Shown here: piece by piece, positions 54,339-64,000 of the stretch
How the letters are laid out: every line of letters begins with the position of its first letter
Numbering within the stretch: the first letter of the stretch is position 1
Source: Euphorbia lathyris
Taxonomy: Eukaryota > Streptophyta > Magnoliopsida > Malpighiales > Euphorbiaceae
DNA: 64,000 bases
NCBI RefSeq assembly: GCF_963576675.1
Contig: NC_088916.1
Span: 6,339,001 to 6,403,000, forward strand
Direction: 5' to 3'
The notes under the pieces: model-generated
Told to the model about the DNA's origin: nothing
What the model saw: the letters and a program-made list of their open reading frames with translations, nothing else
Database searches by the model: none
Made by a program: the position numbers and the translations under genes

Positions 54339-55036
54339 GGTTAAATTGCACCAATGGTCATTAAAGTTTGGAGTCAATTTCAAAAAGGTCACTAAACTTC
54401 ATTTTGTTCAATAGAGTCATTGAAATTTGTTTTTTATTTCAATAAGGTCATTCCAACAAATGGGACAGAAAAAATCATTGGAATAGTGACATAACATACA
54501 CATTGGAAATAATTGTGCTACATAAAACATGATAGCTAGGTGTACGCCAAGTGACATCTTCAAACCGTTAGATATAGGCTTATTAAATCTAAGCCTCAGG
54601 ATGCTTTGAATCTCCACCTTAGGATTCTAATAAGCCTAGATCTAACGGTGAATGAGCAAATTCTACATGCTCATTAAGGTGCATGTGATCAAGACTGTAG
54701 GTCAGGAATTTTCAGATGCACCTTAATGAGCAAGTGAATTTGCTCATTCACCGTTAGATCTAGGCTTATTAGAATCCTAAGGTGGAGATTCAAAGCATCC
54801 TGAGGCTTAGATTTAATAAGCCTATATCTAACGGTGAATGAGCAAATTCACTTGCTCATTAAGGTGCATCTGAAAATTCCTGACCTAAGAGGCAATCATT
54901 TCCAATGTCTCTATCATGTCACTATTCAGGTGATTTTTTGTCTGAAATGGCACAATGACTTTATTGAAACAAAATTAAGTTCGGTGACTTTTCTAAAACT
55001 AACTCCAAATTTCGGTGACTATCTCTGCAGTTAACC
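54339..55036. mobile_element. TIR element (Mutator-like) with a palindromic MITE inside
   Basis: The left arm starts 'ggttaaattgcaccaatggt' and continues 'agtttggagtcaatttc' and 'ggtcactaaacttcatttt'. The right arm is its inverse ('gtgacttttctaaaactaac', 'tccaaatttcggtgact', 'gcagttaacc'). Arms of about 90 bp. Non-coding. The target duplication is unclear. Confidence 0.65.
54566..54890. mobile_element. Head-to-head pair of palindromic MITEs
   Basis: Two copies of the family at 12846-13004 face each other: 'ccgttagatataggcttatt' at 54568 is mirrored by 'aataagcctatatctaacgg' near 54815-54834, and the intervening 'aatcctaaggtggagattc' is mirrored as well. The arms are nearly identical, so the structure is young or has been homogenised. 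Confidence 0.75.
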
Positions 55037-55202
55037 CTCCAATTACTCCATCTCCACTTCTAATGTGTGATTCAGTTCATTCCTGCTTCTATCACCATCC
55101 TTTAAGACCGTTTTGCTCAATCCTTCCACCCCTTCAAGACCGGATCGTTACAGCTTCTCTTTTAGAACTACATACACAGGCTACTACTATACAGCACATC
55201 TA

Positions 55203-55381
55203 CCCATCACCAATTCCGTTTTTAAAATGGTGAAATTGATCAGGTCTTTCACCCCGGCATCAATCCCGCTGGACCAGATCGTTACAGTACATGTACCAGT
55301 CACCAATAATTTCTGCAAGAGCAAATTCCGTTTTAAAATTGTGAAATTGCTCAGACCTTTTACCCAAACGCTGCCTGTTAA
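55203..55381 (-). repeat. Duplicated tails of the DYW gene
   Basis: The last 50 or so bases of the PPR coding sequence ('caccaataatttctgcaaga', then 'gcaaattccg' and 'aaaatggtgaaat' on the plus strand) recur at about 55291-55345, and partially at 55208-55240, spaced about 90 bp. The copies lie just beyond the gene's stop codon. Confidence 0.7.
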
Positions 55382-56971
55382 TCACCAATAATTTCTGCAA
55401 GAGCAAATTCCGTTTTTAAAATGGTGAAATCGGGTAGAATCTCTCGCAACAATCTCTCTACCTTCAATCTTAGAAATCAAAGCTGTAGCTAAATGACAGT
55501 CTACACACATTCTAAGATTCTTAACAATCATAAGACTAGTTCCTGGAGATGTACTAATTAACCCAAATCCAATAGCCAATTTCTCACTATGACTTAAAAC
55601 TATCTCTTCCTTCTTATCATCATCTACATTTTGCATAATCATGCTTGTGTTAACCACATATCCAATCTTCTTCATCTTTTCAATCAGCTCTTCTAAATAA
55701 CTATAAATTTCCCTGCTCCGAGGATGAGATTTATCTCCCGATTCAAACGTATGAACTTTGTTATCGATTTCAATCCACGTATTTGCCTTCTCTTTCTTTA
55801 TTCCTCGGTTTAACATCAATCTCCTAACATTCACTACACTTTCCAAGTCCCCTATTTGTCCATAGAAGTTTGACATCAACATATAAACCCCGGCTTCTTC
55901 AGGCTCTAGTTCAAGTAACATATTACTCGCGGTCTTCGCTAACTCTACATTCATGTAAGAGCAGCATGAACTCAAAAATGCAGTTAAAACCTTTGCATCT
56001 GGTTTTATTGGCATGTTTTTTATGAAACTATAAGCCTCGAAAAGGCGACCGGATCGACCAAGTAGATCAACCATACAAGTATAATGCTCCATAATTGGTG
56101 TTATAGAATACTTATAAACCATTTTATTGAAAATTTCCTTTCCTTCTTGCACTAAACCTCCATGACTACAAGCATATAAAGCACCTAAGAAGGTAATTTT
56201 ATTTGGCACAACACAATCTTTCAATCTCTCCATTGCATCAAATGCTTTAAGAGCATCTTCTCCTTGTCCGTTTTTTCCGAAACCCGAAATCAAAGAAGTC
56301 CAAGACACTACATTCTTAACACTCATTTGATTAAAACATAGCAATGCATAGTTCATACACCCACATTTAGCATACATATCAATCATCGAATTCCCAACAG
56401 GTAAATCAAAATTAAACCCATATTTCATCACTAATCCATGAATTTTTCTACCGTAATTCAATGCAGCAAGATCAGCACATATAGAAAGAACACTTACAGA
56501 GGTTATAGCATCAATTTTAGCTCCTTCTAACCTCATTCTCTCAAAGAAAAACAGTCCAATTTTTCCCTCTGAATTTTGCCCTAGCCCTGAAATCAATGAA
56601 TTCCAAGTACTCTCATCACGTTCATCCATGTTATTGAACAATTCGATTGCCTTTGAAGTAGAATGACACCGGCAAAGCCCAGAAATCATGCTGTTTGTTG
56701 CGACTATATCTCGTTCAGGCATTTCGACAAACACGTTGTGAGCGTCTTCGATATAATTGCATTTTGAGTACATATCGAGAAGGGAAGTCATGATGTTCAA
56801 GTTTCTGGTGAATCCGTATTTTAGTATCAAAGAATGAGCTTGTTTTCCTTCTTTTACAGCAGAAAATCTGCCGCAGGCTCTTAGGATTTGGGGGAGAAAG
56901 AAGAGGTTCCCAAAGTTGAGCCGTGATTTTTGGAGCTCATACAGTAGAGTAATACTAACTTGTGAAGTCAT
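55382..56971 (-). CDS. DYW-class pentatricopeptide-repeat protein (RNA editing)
   Basis: An uninterrupted, intron-free frame of 529 codons. Two in-frame TAA codons lie immediately upstream of the ATG, which fixes the start. PPR motifs of the PLS type fill residues about 25-330 (e.g. TSLLDMYSKCNYIEDAHNVF, NSMIDMYAKCG, VSWTSLISGFGKNGQGEDAL). An E/E+ region follows, about 330-430. The C-terminal DYW domain has the cytidine-deaminase signatures HSEKLA (HxE) and CVDCH (CxxC), then HHFKNGICSC, and ends in NYW. DYW-PPR proteins bind organellar transcripts and edit specific C residues to U in mitochondria or plastids. The PPR array is short for the class and there is no clear transit peptide, so an upstream part may have been lost. 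The PG box before the DYW domain is poorly conserved (KEKANTW). I do not recognise the orthologue. Confidence 0.92.
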   Translation of the reverse strand: MTSQVSITLLYELQKSRLNFGNLFFLPQILRACGRFSAVKEGKQAHSLILKYGFTRNLNIMTSLLDMYSKCNYIEDAHNVFVEMPERDIVATNSMISGLCRCHSTSKAIELFNNMDERDESTWNSLISGLGQNSEGKIGLFFFERMRLEGAKIDAITSVSVLSICADLAALNYGRKIHGLVMKYGFNFDLPVGNSMIDMYAKCGCMNYALLCFNQMSVKNVVSWTSLISGFGKNGQGEDALKAFDAMERLKDCVVPNKITFLGALYACSHGGLVQEGKEIFNKMVYKYSITPIMEHYTCMVDLLGRSGRLFEAYSFIKNMPIKPDAKVLTAFLSSCCSYMNVELAKTASNMLLELEPEEAGVYMLMSNFYGQIGDLESVVNVRRLMLNRGIKKEKANTWIEIDNKVHTFESGDKSHPRSREIYSYLEELIEKMKKIGYVVNTSMIMQNVDDDKKEEIVLSHSEKLAIGFGLISTSPGTSLMIVKNLRMCVDCHLATALISKIEGREIVARDSTRFHHFKNGICSCRNYW

Positions 56972-56983
56972 GATCTTCCCTTA

Positions 56984-56995
56984 TTACCAATTCAT
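56984..56995 (-). other. Three-codon upstream ORF before the PPR start
   Basis: ATG-AAT-TGG-TAA lies 13 bases upstream of the main start and in frame with it, closed by its own stop. It may lower initiation at the main ATG if it is in the transcript. Confidence 0.35.
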
Positions 56996-57047
56996 CTTGA
57001 GTAATATATATTGATACCCGTCGTGATTAGACCCGGCTATTATCTTA

Positions 57048-57450
57048 GTCTTTGTCTGGGAGTTTGGAGGTTAATGGAGGGCAGAGTTAAAGGAGGTAAT
57101 GGAAAGGGAAGGGAAGTGGTGGAATGAAAAGTTAACCATTAACATTGTTTGGGAGTTTATAGGATGTAAATGAGGTTAAATGTTTAACCTTGTTTGGGAG
57201 TTTAAATATGGAGGGGAAGGAAGGTTAAATTTACTCTGCAGAGATAGGAAATTTTAAAAAAGTTTACGTTACTCCCATTAACCCCCAATTTGGAGGTTAA
57301 GATTTTGGAGATTAGAGGAAGTAAACATTTAACCCCGTTAACCTCCATTTACTCTCAAAAAATAACTCCCAAACAAGGTTAACTCAATACTTAACCTTCC
57401 ATTACTCTCATTTACTTCCATTAACCTCCTCCCAAACAAGGGCTTATTCG
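57048..57450. mobile_element. TIR element upstream of the PPR gene
   Basis: The left end 'gtctgggagtttggaggtta' with 'atggaggg' is mirrored by 'taacctcctcccaaac' at the right. The interior repeats 'aaccttgtttgggagttta'. About 400 bp, non-coding, starting roughly 75 bp upstream of the PPR start codon. TSD not determined. Confidence 0.55.
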
Positions 57451-58249
57451 TGCAGTATCATTTCGGGTTCGTGTTAAAAAGAGTAAATAAAAAACTTTTG
57501 TATCATATTCATGTTAATATATTCCTGTTAGTGTCGATTTCGTGTGTTTTCAGATTACATATAATTTTGTTATGCATATATATTAACGGTCACTTTTAAA
57601 AATATAAGAGGATATAGTACTAGTTTTAAATAATTTATGTCATTTTTAGATTAATATGTTAATATTAACCATCGAAAAGTAAGCTAATATCATGTTAGAG
57701 AGTCATTAAATTATAACAATTTAGGAGGTTCAAATTATATTTGTAAGTAATAATTTATAATTTTATTACCTTTATTAATAAATTGACATATAAAAACACG
57801 AGAGAATATAACAATAATTTTAATTATTCGTGTCATTTTCGGATTAGCATATCATCCCTAACCCAACTCAAAAAATTGTGTGTCAATCCCAAAAATAACA
57901 CATTACCTACTAAGCTAAACTCAAACACTAAAATTTCGTGTCAATTTCGTGTCATATAATCATGTCGTGTGTACTTTTACTACCTCTAGTTATAATATAC
58001 GATTCATATAATTTCTTAAATTAAACAAATTAGAATTAAGGTTAATGGGTTCGGATTATAAATGAATTAATATAATTAACTCATAAAATAAACGGATTGG
58101 GTTACAAGTTGACCCGTCAATTCGTTTAAGAGTTACGAAGTAACGAATAAAGCAAGTAAATCAATCTTATTAGGTTGGACCTTAACGGTAAATAATGTAA
58201 TTTTATTGTACTTTATTAAATTTTGATTTGCTTTGTTGAATTTTAATTA
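57451..58249. other. Gene-free stretch
   Basis: Contains 'cgtgtcatataatcatgtcg' and 'gggttcgtgttaaa' type repeats typical of decayed hAT elements. No coding signature. Confidence 0.4.
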
Positions 58250-59335
58250 ATTTATTTATTTTTTTGAAAAAAGAACGAATTAATAGATGAAACGAAAGGA
58301 ACTAAGTCCTTATTGGTTACATCCACAAGTCATGAAGATAAATAATCAGAAGTAAAAGTATTAGTATAGGAACGAGCCTTCCTGACAACTAATTGAGCAG
58401 CTTCATTCACTAATCTATGAATAAACGAGACAGAAAATCTCGGATTTGCATAAAGGGGCAGTGTCAGCCTTGAATTAGTACCAAACTCGTACCAATTCAC
58501 CTGATCGGAATTAACACAATTAGCCACAAACTTCACATCCGCTTCGAGTTCCACAAATTCCATCTGCCTATCAATCAATCAAAGCATATTCTGCTGAAGC
58601 TCAAGAGCCTCTAGGATCCTGGGCTCAAGAATCCTGACTATTACCCTGCTGCTGAGCCACGGTAACCTCATATGCACCCCCATTCATTATTTATGAACTC
58701 ATCAAACCACGACTTTTTCATCCAACCCGTTTCAAAATAAAATCGAGCCTTCCTCTGCCTTAGTTCCCGAGCTATCAACTCCAGCCAGAGGGACGAATGA
58801 CCCGAATAATTTGACAGCGAATTTTGCATCATGTAAGTAGTGAATAACCGTAGCTAGGTAGAACTAGTGAATGCTCTGTCTAGTTTCTCTCGCACCCAAC
58901 CGTGTATGACATGGCCTCGTTCCAGGTAAATGGACTCCCTCCTAACTGTAACTCAGTTAAATTACAATATGTTATAATAGTCCTGAAATGATTTATTAGA
59001 TGAACTCGATAATCAACACCCCAACCTGTTCCTCAATACTAAGAATACAGTTGAAATCACTCATCACCATCCAACACAAAGGTGATGGCAGGGATAGGGA
59101 CCGAAGCAAACTCCAAAACTCACCATACCGACTTCTATCCGTAAAACCATAAAAACCAACAAATCTCCAGCTACCAAGGTTCCTATCATAAACCACCATG
59201 TCAATATGATGATCAGGGTAGTCTGAGATATTAATATTAACATCACTCTTCCAAATAACCACTAATCCACCACTCCTTACTAATCGAACAACTACCTCCA
59301 TGAAAGAAAATAGAATTCTAGGCATAACAGAATTA
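58250..59335 (-). pseudogene. LINE remnant: endonuclease joined to RNase H, RT deleted
   Basis: Reading the minus strand from 59335, the frame shows the apurinic-endonuclease part of a plant LINE (SGGLVVIWKSDVNI, WRFVGFYGF, VMSDFNCIL). Its downstream region (about 58990-58700) has frame changes. Then, with no reverse transcriptase core between, comes the terminal RNase H (EFVELEADVKFVANC, PRFSVSFIHRLVNEAAQLV, 58578-58330). A plus-strand T run near 58256 would be the A tail. About 2 kb of RT is missing, so this is an internally deleted, dead copy. Confidence 0.75.
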
Positions 59336-59340
59336 TAAAT

Positions 59341-59807
59341 TTTATCTATTTCCTTTTTCCCAGAATCTGTTAATCGTTATTTCATATAAAGAGGGATTAT
59401 TAAACATATGTACCTTAATTAACGAACTATCTACCGTTGCAAACAAAGTGCTCATGAGGATATCACCGTCAACCACGAGTAAACAAAAACAAAACTAGAA
59501 CGTTAGTAATCAACCAAATAGCAACCAAGTGTATATTGCCTCTAACGGTATCCACACGAATTAAGAAACGAATGGAACGGAAGAGGTAATTTATCAAATG
59601 AGAGACGAGAATAATTTTCTACTCTAGAATATGTGTTGACCGAATTCCATAAGGAAGAGAGGTATTTATGACCTTTTGATTTTTTCTAACCCTAATCTAG
59701 ATTTAGTTAATTATATTTCTAATCATATTAGTTTTCTAATTAGATAATAAAAGAATTTATTAACATTATCTATAGCTAATATAAATATAATTCTAATCTC
59801 ATTAGAA
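59341..59807. other. Gene-free stretch
   Basis: AT-rich, no motif recognised. Together with 61245-61617 it may be one older repeat split by the Mutator-like element. Confidence 0.4.
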
Positions 59808-59816
59808 TACTTAATT

Positions 59817-61235
59817 GGGAAAATTATACAAAATTGGGTCAAATCGGAGACTCATTTACATATTTAATCAATTTACTCAACCTACTACATATCTAGACTA
59901 TTTTTGTGTGACTTTCCCAAAATACCCTTAATATATATATAACACTTATAAATTTTTTAGCCTTTCATCTTTCTCTCTCCCGTCTGACTTTGCAGATTTC
60001 ACAATATGCGAAGTCTGTGAAGATAATGTTTGGTTCAGTAGATGATTTTAATTCACAGATTTCGCAATATGCGAAGATAAAAGACGTGTTTTAAGCATTT
60101 TTATCTTCTTAGACTTCGCATATTGCGAAATCTGCGAAGTGGTATATAACAAAAAAGGCATAACAACAAGAGATTCTAACATTAAAATCATAACATTATC
60201 AAAATTTACAACAAGATTGCTACAATAAACTCCTATCAAATCATTTCAAAGTCAATGTGACCAATCTTGATGGACATTTCTCCAAATCTTGGAAGTCCAG
60301 ACCTTTTGGGATAAGAAAAGGAAGTCTAGACCTTTTGGGATGGATATTTCACAAGTTCCACCCCAACTCCTCTACATCTCAGTACCCCGTCTTTCTAAAA
60401 GCGATGTTATATATTCAACCACCTTCAGAAAAATTTAATCGTGTTAGAAAGAAAAAGGACGATTTAGCTTCGCAAAAAGATGATTTTGCAAAGTCTATGA
60501 AGATAAATGTGCAAGAAAGAGGATGCTTTTACTTCGCGGAAATAGAATTTCGCGAAGTCTGTGAGGAGAAATCTGACGATTTTACTTTGCGAAAACAGAT
60601 TATGCGAAGTCTGCGAAGGTGAAAATCGTGAACATTTCTCTTCGCAAACTTCGCGTAATCCGTTTTCGCGAAGTAAAATCGTCCGTTTCAGGCTCTTTCT
60701 CCTCACAGACCTTTGTGAAACCAGATTACGCGAAGTGATTTTCTAGAAAAAAAGCGAAGAGAAAACAGTAGATACTTCCATTTTTCGCGCCTTTCACCAT
60801 TAAAATCGTCAATAACCATATGATAAACTGGGAAAACGATGAAAATAACGTAGAATAACGATTTCTTCGATCCGCACAAGAAGAAAGAAACCAAGAGACG
60901 AGAAGAAACAGGAAGATGAAGAACCATGGCTTCGTTTTCTAGCAACAGGAAGATGAAAAATCAAGAGATGAAGAGAGGAAGAACAGAAAGACATGGCGAT
61001 GAAGAGAAATGGTGCAGATTTCGCAATATAAAGGAAGAGAGGAAGATCAAAGGTCTGGAAATCTTCTGGGGAAGAGAAAGCGTGCGCCAAGGAAGAAAAA
61101 GGGGAAGGGAGAAGATGAAAGGTTAAGGGTATTTTGGAAAGGTCACACAAAGATAATCTAGATATGTGGTAGGTTGAGTAAATGTGTTAAATATATAAAT
61201 AGGTCTCCCATTTGACCCAATTTTGTAATTTTCCC
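59817..61235. mobile_element. Non-autonomous Mutator-like element with exact 9-bp TSD
   Basis: Termini GGGAAAATTATACAAAATTG at the left and the inverse of GGGAAAATTACAAAATTGGG at the right, with arms of about 130 bp sharing 'gggtcaaat', 'tttactcaacctac' and 'aatacccttaa'. The perfect 9-bp duplication TACTTAATT lies at 59808-59816 and 61236-61244. The 1.1-kb interior has no transposase. It is crowded with 'ttcgca', 'gcgaag' and 'cgaagtctgtgaag' repeats (59980-60735) and has short frames on both strands without recognisable domains. Confidence 0.85.
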
Positions 61236-61244
61236 TACTTAATT

Positions 61245-61617
61245 AAATTAGGATAATAATTTAGATATATAATCAATCATACTATCTAATTAACATTATC
61301 CTTTAATTAATCTAACCATAAATATAATCTAATTATAATTGTTTAATATAATTTTCGGGCCATGTAGCCCATCCTCTCAAAATTATCATTCCGTTATCCG
61401 GTCTTAATTTTTTACTTTTTTTATCTCTCCTAGTTAAAAAATTCTTATTTTTATTTGTCTGTGTCTACAAACCGAATCGTCCAAACAATGTGTACAACCC
61501 AAAACAGTTAATGACCTGATTTATAACAGAATCACAATGATCAAGAGCTCAATACGAAAAAGTAATTGATTAGAGACTTGATTCTGAAAACAGTTAAAGT
61601 TCAGAGCTTAATTAAAA
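61245..61617. other. Gene-free stretch
   Basis: AT-rich. Contains 'cgggccatgtagcccatcc', a motif often seen in plant LTR regions, but no LTR pair was identified. Confidence 0.35.
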
Positions 61618-61830
61618 GGCCTAATACATAAATAACCCCTGAACTTGTCCAAATGTTGCAACTACCACCTCCAACTTTCAATTGTAACAACTTACCCCTT
61701 AAACTTGTCTAATTGTAAAACATAACCCCAAATTGGGAATTTTCTATCCCGTACTTGAAGTAATCGTAAAAAACATTTCCTCGAATTCGTATCACGCCAA
61801 AGATCCGATTATCACACTCCACGAGTGTTG
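61618..61830. repeat. Left part of a GGCCTAATAC family element
   Basis: Starts GGCCTAATACATAAATAACC and continues with 'cctgaacttgtcc' blocks like R2/R3, then runs into unrelated sequence near 61735. No right end is in the window. Confidence 0.5.
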
Positions 61831-62716
61831 CAGCTTTTGTATTTCACGTGTGATAACTGGTGATGAACTTTCGACCGGATTCCTTCTCTGCGGGGGGCAT
61901 CGTTGGGTTCGACGGGGGGAAGCTCCGATGCCAAAGTCAGTATATGTGTAGAGAATAAACTATAATGACAAAATAGGGTTTAGGAGAGCGAGAATGTGTG
62001 TAGCTCAATAGCTTGTGATGCAAGCTATTTATAGTCATGTAGTCGTAACTCCTAGCAACTAGAAAGTCTCCATTAATGCCTCATTAATGGCAGTTACTGA
62101 TCTCATTCAAGTATGACCGTTAGCTCATTAATGGGTTATTAGTTGCTTTTATTGAGAATCGGCTCAACCGTTCGACGGGCGGATCAAGGCATGATGGCGG
62201 GTCTCCCGTAGGTTTGACTAAGAATGGCGTGTGGCGGAATCTACGTGATTCGCCACTTTGATGGCTTGCTTGATACGTCGTAGCTTTCTTGATCATCTGA
62301 ATACGCGGTCGTTTGGTTAATTACCTTTTCGGTCCTGTAAATAGCATCTGGATGTTATCAGAAGCCCCCCTTAAAGTGCCGCTAAAGTCCTTTAGGGCTT
62401 TTAGTCTTCCTGGCGTGCCGTCAATAGGCGGCACATTGATAGCTGCTCTGTTCCAAGCCATTCGTCGATTGACAGGTGTCGGAGACACTCCGCTCGAGGT
62501 AAGTGACGACGCCTTTTCAAAACTCTTCCTTTCTCTTTCTTTCTCATTTACTAAAATTCCTTTGATTTTTGGCTTGCGTTTTTCCAGAGCTTTTCCTGTG
62601 TCAAGATTTTTCTGAAGCTTCCGATTTTCCATGTAAGTCGCCCTCCTTATTCTGTTTTTGCTGTCTTCTGAGTTTTTATAAGTTCTTCCTCTGGTTCTAC
62701 CTCTGAACTCTTTGAT
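61831..62716 (+). promoter_or_regulatory. 5' region of a transposon-derived transcription unit
   Basis: Less AT-rich than the surroundings. 62313-62499 is open on the plus strand and ends at a good donor ('gag' then GTAAGT at 62500). This could be a 5' exon or leader of the gene that follows, or part of an LTR. No second LTR copy is in the window. Confidence 0.35.
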
Positions 62717-63932
62717 TTGACTACCCCCTCTGAGCCCTCATTTAGTTGGTCTTCTTCCGAGAACTCGAGTTCGTCCGAGAGTACCCCTAGTTGTGATTTG
62801 TCGGAGTTACGTAATATGGTGAGGGAGCGTAGAAATCATCACCCCCGTTTGATTGAAATCCAGAACCCTTCCGTCGCTGTAACTCATATTGCTCCGGCGA
62901 TAGACCCTAGGAGTTTTTCCGGAATGGAGGCTTCCCCTTCAACTCCGATTAGGAAAAAGAAGCCTCGTGCAGAGATTACTTCGTCTCGCATGTGTGCCAC
63001 GGATCTTGCTGATTTGGCGGATTGCTATCTGTGGATCAAAAATTACGAGACCGAGTTGGCAGCTGCCCATCAGCAACCCGCCTGTCCCCCTATGGGATAC
63101 CTGTCCGTATATAGTAGTCATGTGGAGAGAGGATTCCGCCTTCCTCTTCCCCGGATGATGGGGGATATTTTGGAGTTCTTTGGGATCACTGTCTGCCAGC
63201 TGCATCCAAATGGCTGGTTGGACATAGCTCTAGATTCTTACTTAGCTTCGAATCTGGGGGTAGTATGTAATCCTCGTGTCTTCCGATCTCTTCACAAACC
63301 TTCGAAGCGTCAAACCGAATCTTTCTTCACCTTTGTCAAATTCAATGGTTATTCAACTTTTTGCGATAAGATGTCAAACGTCCATCTCTGGGACGAAAAA
63401 AATTTCTATGTTAAAGTGAAAAAGGGCGAATCTCTCGGATTCCCGTTAAATTGGAATGCTAAACCTCAACACATGGCCGGGGACTTGCGTATACTGACTG
63501 ACAATGATAAGAAAGTGGCGGATCTCATGAAGAGCATCAAGACGGATGCTTGGACGTACACCGATGCTCTGGAATTCATGATGAATGACATTCCTCTAGT
63601 CCGCCGTGTGGGGGATGTGATTACTTACGTGAAGTTTACCCAACTTGATGAAGGTAACTTTGTTTCTTCCTTGAACCTTGATTATTTTGTTGTTCCCTTG
63701 TCAGGGGTTTGTCTGAGGCTAGTCGCGCCCTTGTAGAGAAGCGTAAAAAACAGAAGGAGTTGGAAGCCCAGAAAGATGCGCAGGTGGTGGATCCTAGTAA
63801 GAGGGACGAGAAATGCCCTTTGGAGGGTTCCACGGATCCCCCTAATAAGAAGAGGAGATCAGCCTCTGCTAGTGGAGAGAAATTACTGGCGGATGCCTTG
63901 AAAGCTGGGAAGCCTGGGATGGATCAGGAGCA
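62660..63932 (+). CDS. Transposon-derived protein (plant 'gypsy-type transposon' domain), partial
   Basis: An open frame from about 62675 to a stop at 63734-63736. After a Ser-rich N-terminus it shows a region resembling the 'putative gypsy type transposon' domain of plant elements (GFRLPLPRMMGDILEFFGI, QLHPNGW). A Lys-rich region in another frame (63709-63932, EKRKKQKELEAQKDAQ, then PPNKKRR) continues the protein. An intron 63654-63704 (GTAACT to TCAG) is likely, but splicing it exactly does not join the frames cleanly, so a small indel or alternative acceptor (63718) must be involved. The donor 'gtttgt' at 63933 indicates another intron. No ATG heads the frame: the codon where one would be expected is ATA (62668-62670). 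Real exon limits are uncertain, and the gene runs off the window. Confidence 0.55.
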
Positions 63933-64000
63933 GGTTTGTTTACTTTACCGTTTTTCTCCCTTCTACTATGGATTCTGATTTAGGCATTCTTCTTCTTGCA

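Noticed and set aside
60257..61150. Several ORFs of 60-120 codons in the Mutator-like element
   Set aside because: Repetitive Lys/Arg-rich or Ser/Phe-rich products from the 'gcgaag' repeats and purine tracts; no captured gene was recognised.

Overview
This is a window of plant nuclear DNA from a eudicot. It is AT-rich, carries spliced genes with GT-AG introns, and is packed with plant transposable elements (copia, hAT, Mutator-like, Helitron, pogo, LINE). The species cannot be named from the sequence. Three host genes look real: an ALOG/LSH transcriptional regulator on the minus strand (14174-14842), a 12-exon CASTOR-type nuclear cation channel on the plus strand (45299-51876), and a short DYW-class pentatricopeptide-repeat protein on the minus strand (55382-56971). 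A fourth coding region at the right edge (62.7-63.9 kb) is transposon-derived and runs to the end of the window.

Layout. 1-14 kb has no host gene. It is built from dispersed terminal-inverted-repeat elements, several with exact 9-bp target duplications (Mutator-like) and several nested in each other. 14-15.3 kb holds the ALOG gene and a leader of about 430 bp. 15.3-18.3 kb is a nest of at least five elements, including a tRNA-like promoter head whose B-box segment is tandemly amplified. 18.6-24.3 kb holds a 272-bp Helitron, a non-autonomous hAT with a transposase fragment, and a pogo-like element broken by a foldback element made of repeated hairpins. 26.5-38.1 kb is an essentially full-length, Sirevirus-like copia retrotransposon with two LTRs, a GTGCC target duplication, tRNA-Met primer site and decayed gag, pol and a third ORF. 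It is inserted into an older LINE whose halves lie on both sides. 39.1-40.9 kb is a long inverted repeat made of two copies of a dead response-regulator gene. 41-45 kb holds gypsy debris and a hAT MITE. 45-52 kb is CASTOR, with MITEs in introns 10 and 11 and just downstream of its stop. 52-62 kb is LINE debris, Mutator-like elements and the PPR gene.

The two most interesting observations are in host-related sequence. First, CASTOR carries two consecutive 99-bp, phase-0 exons encoding alternative versions of the same 33-residue segment. They are separated by an intron of only 56 nt, the classical arrangement of mutually exclusive exons. Second, the response-regulator inverted repeat would fold into a hairpin of several hundred base pairs and could make small RNAs against cytokinin-type response regulators.

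The host genes do not form one pathway. CASTOR belongs to the root-symbiosis calcium-spiking machinery, ALOG proteins control organ boundaries and meristem maturation, and DYW-PPR proteins edit organelle RNA. All coordinates and motifs were read by eye. Family assignments rest on recognised motifs and not on database searches.
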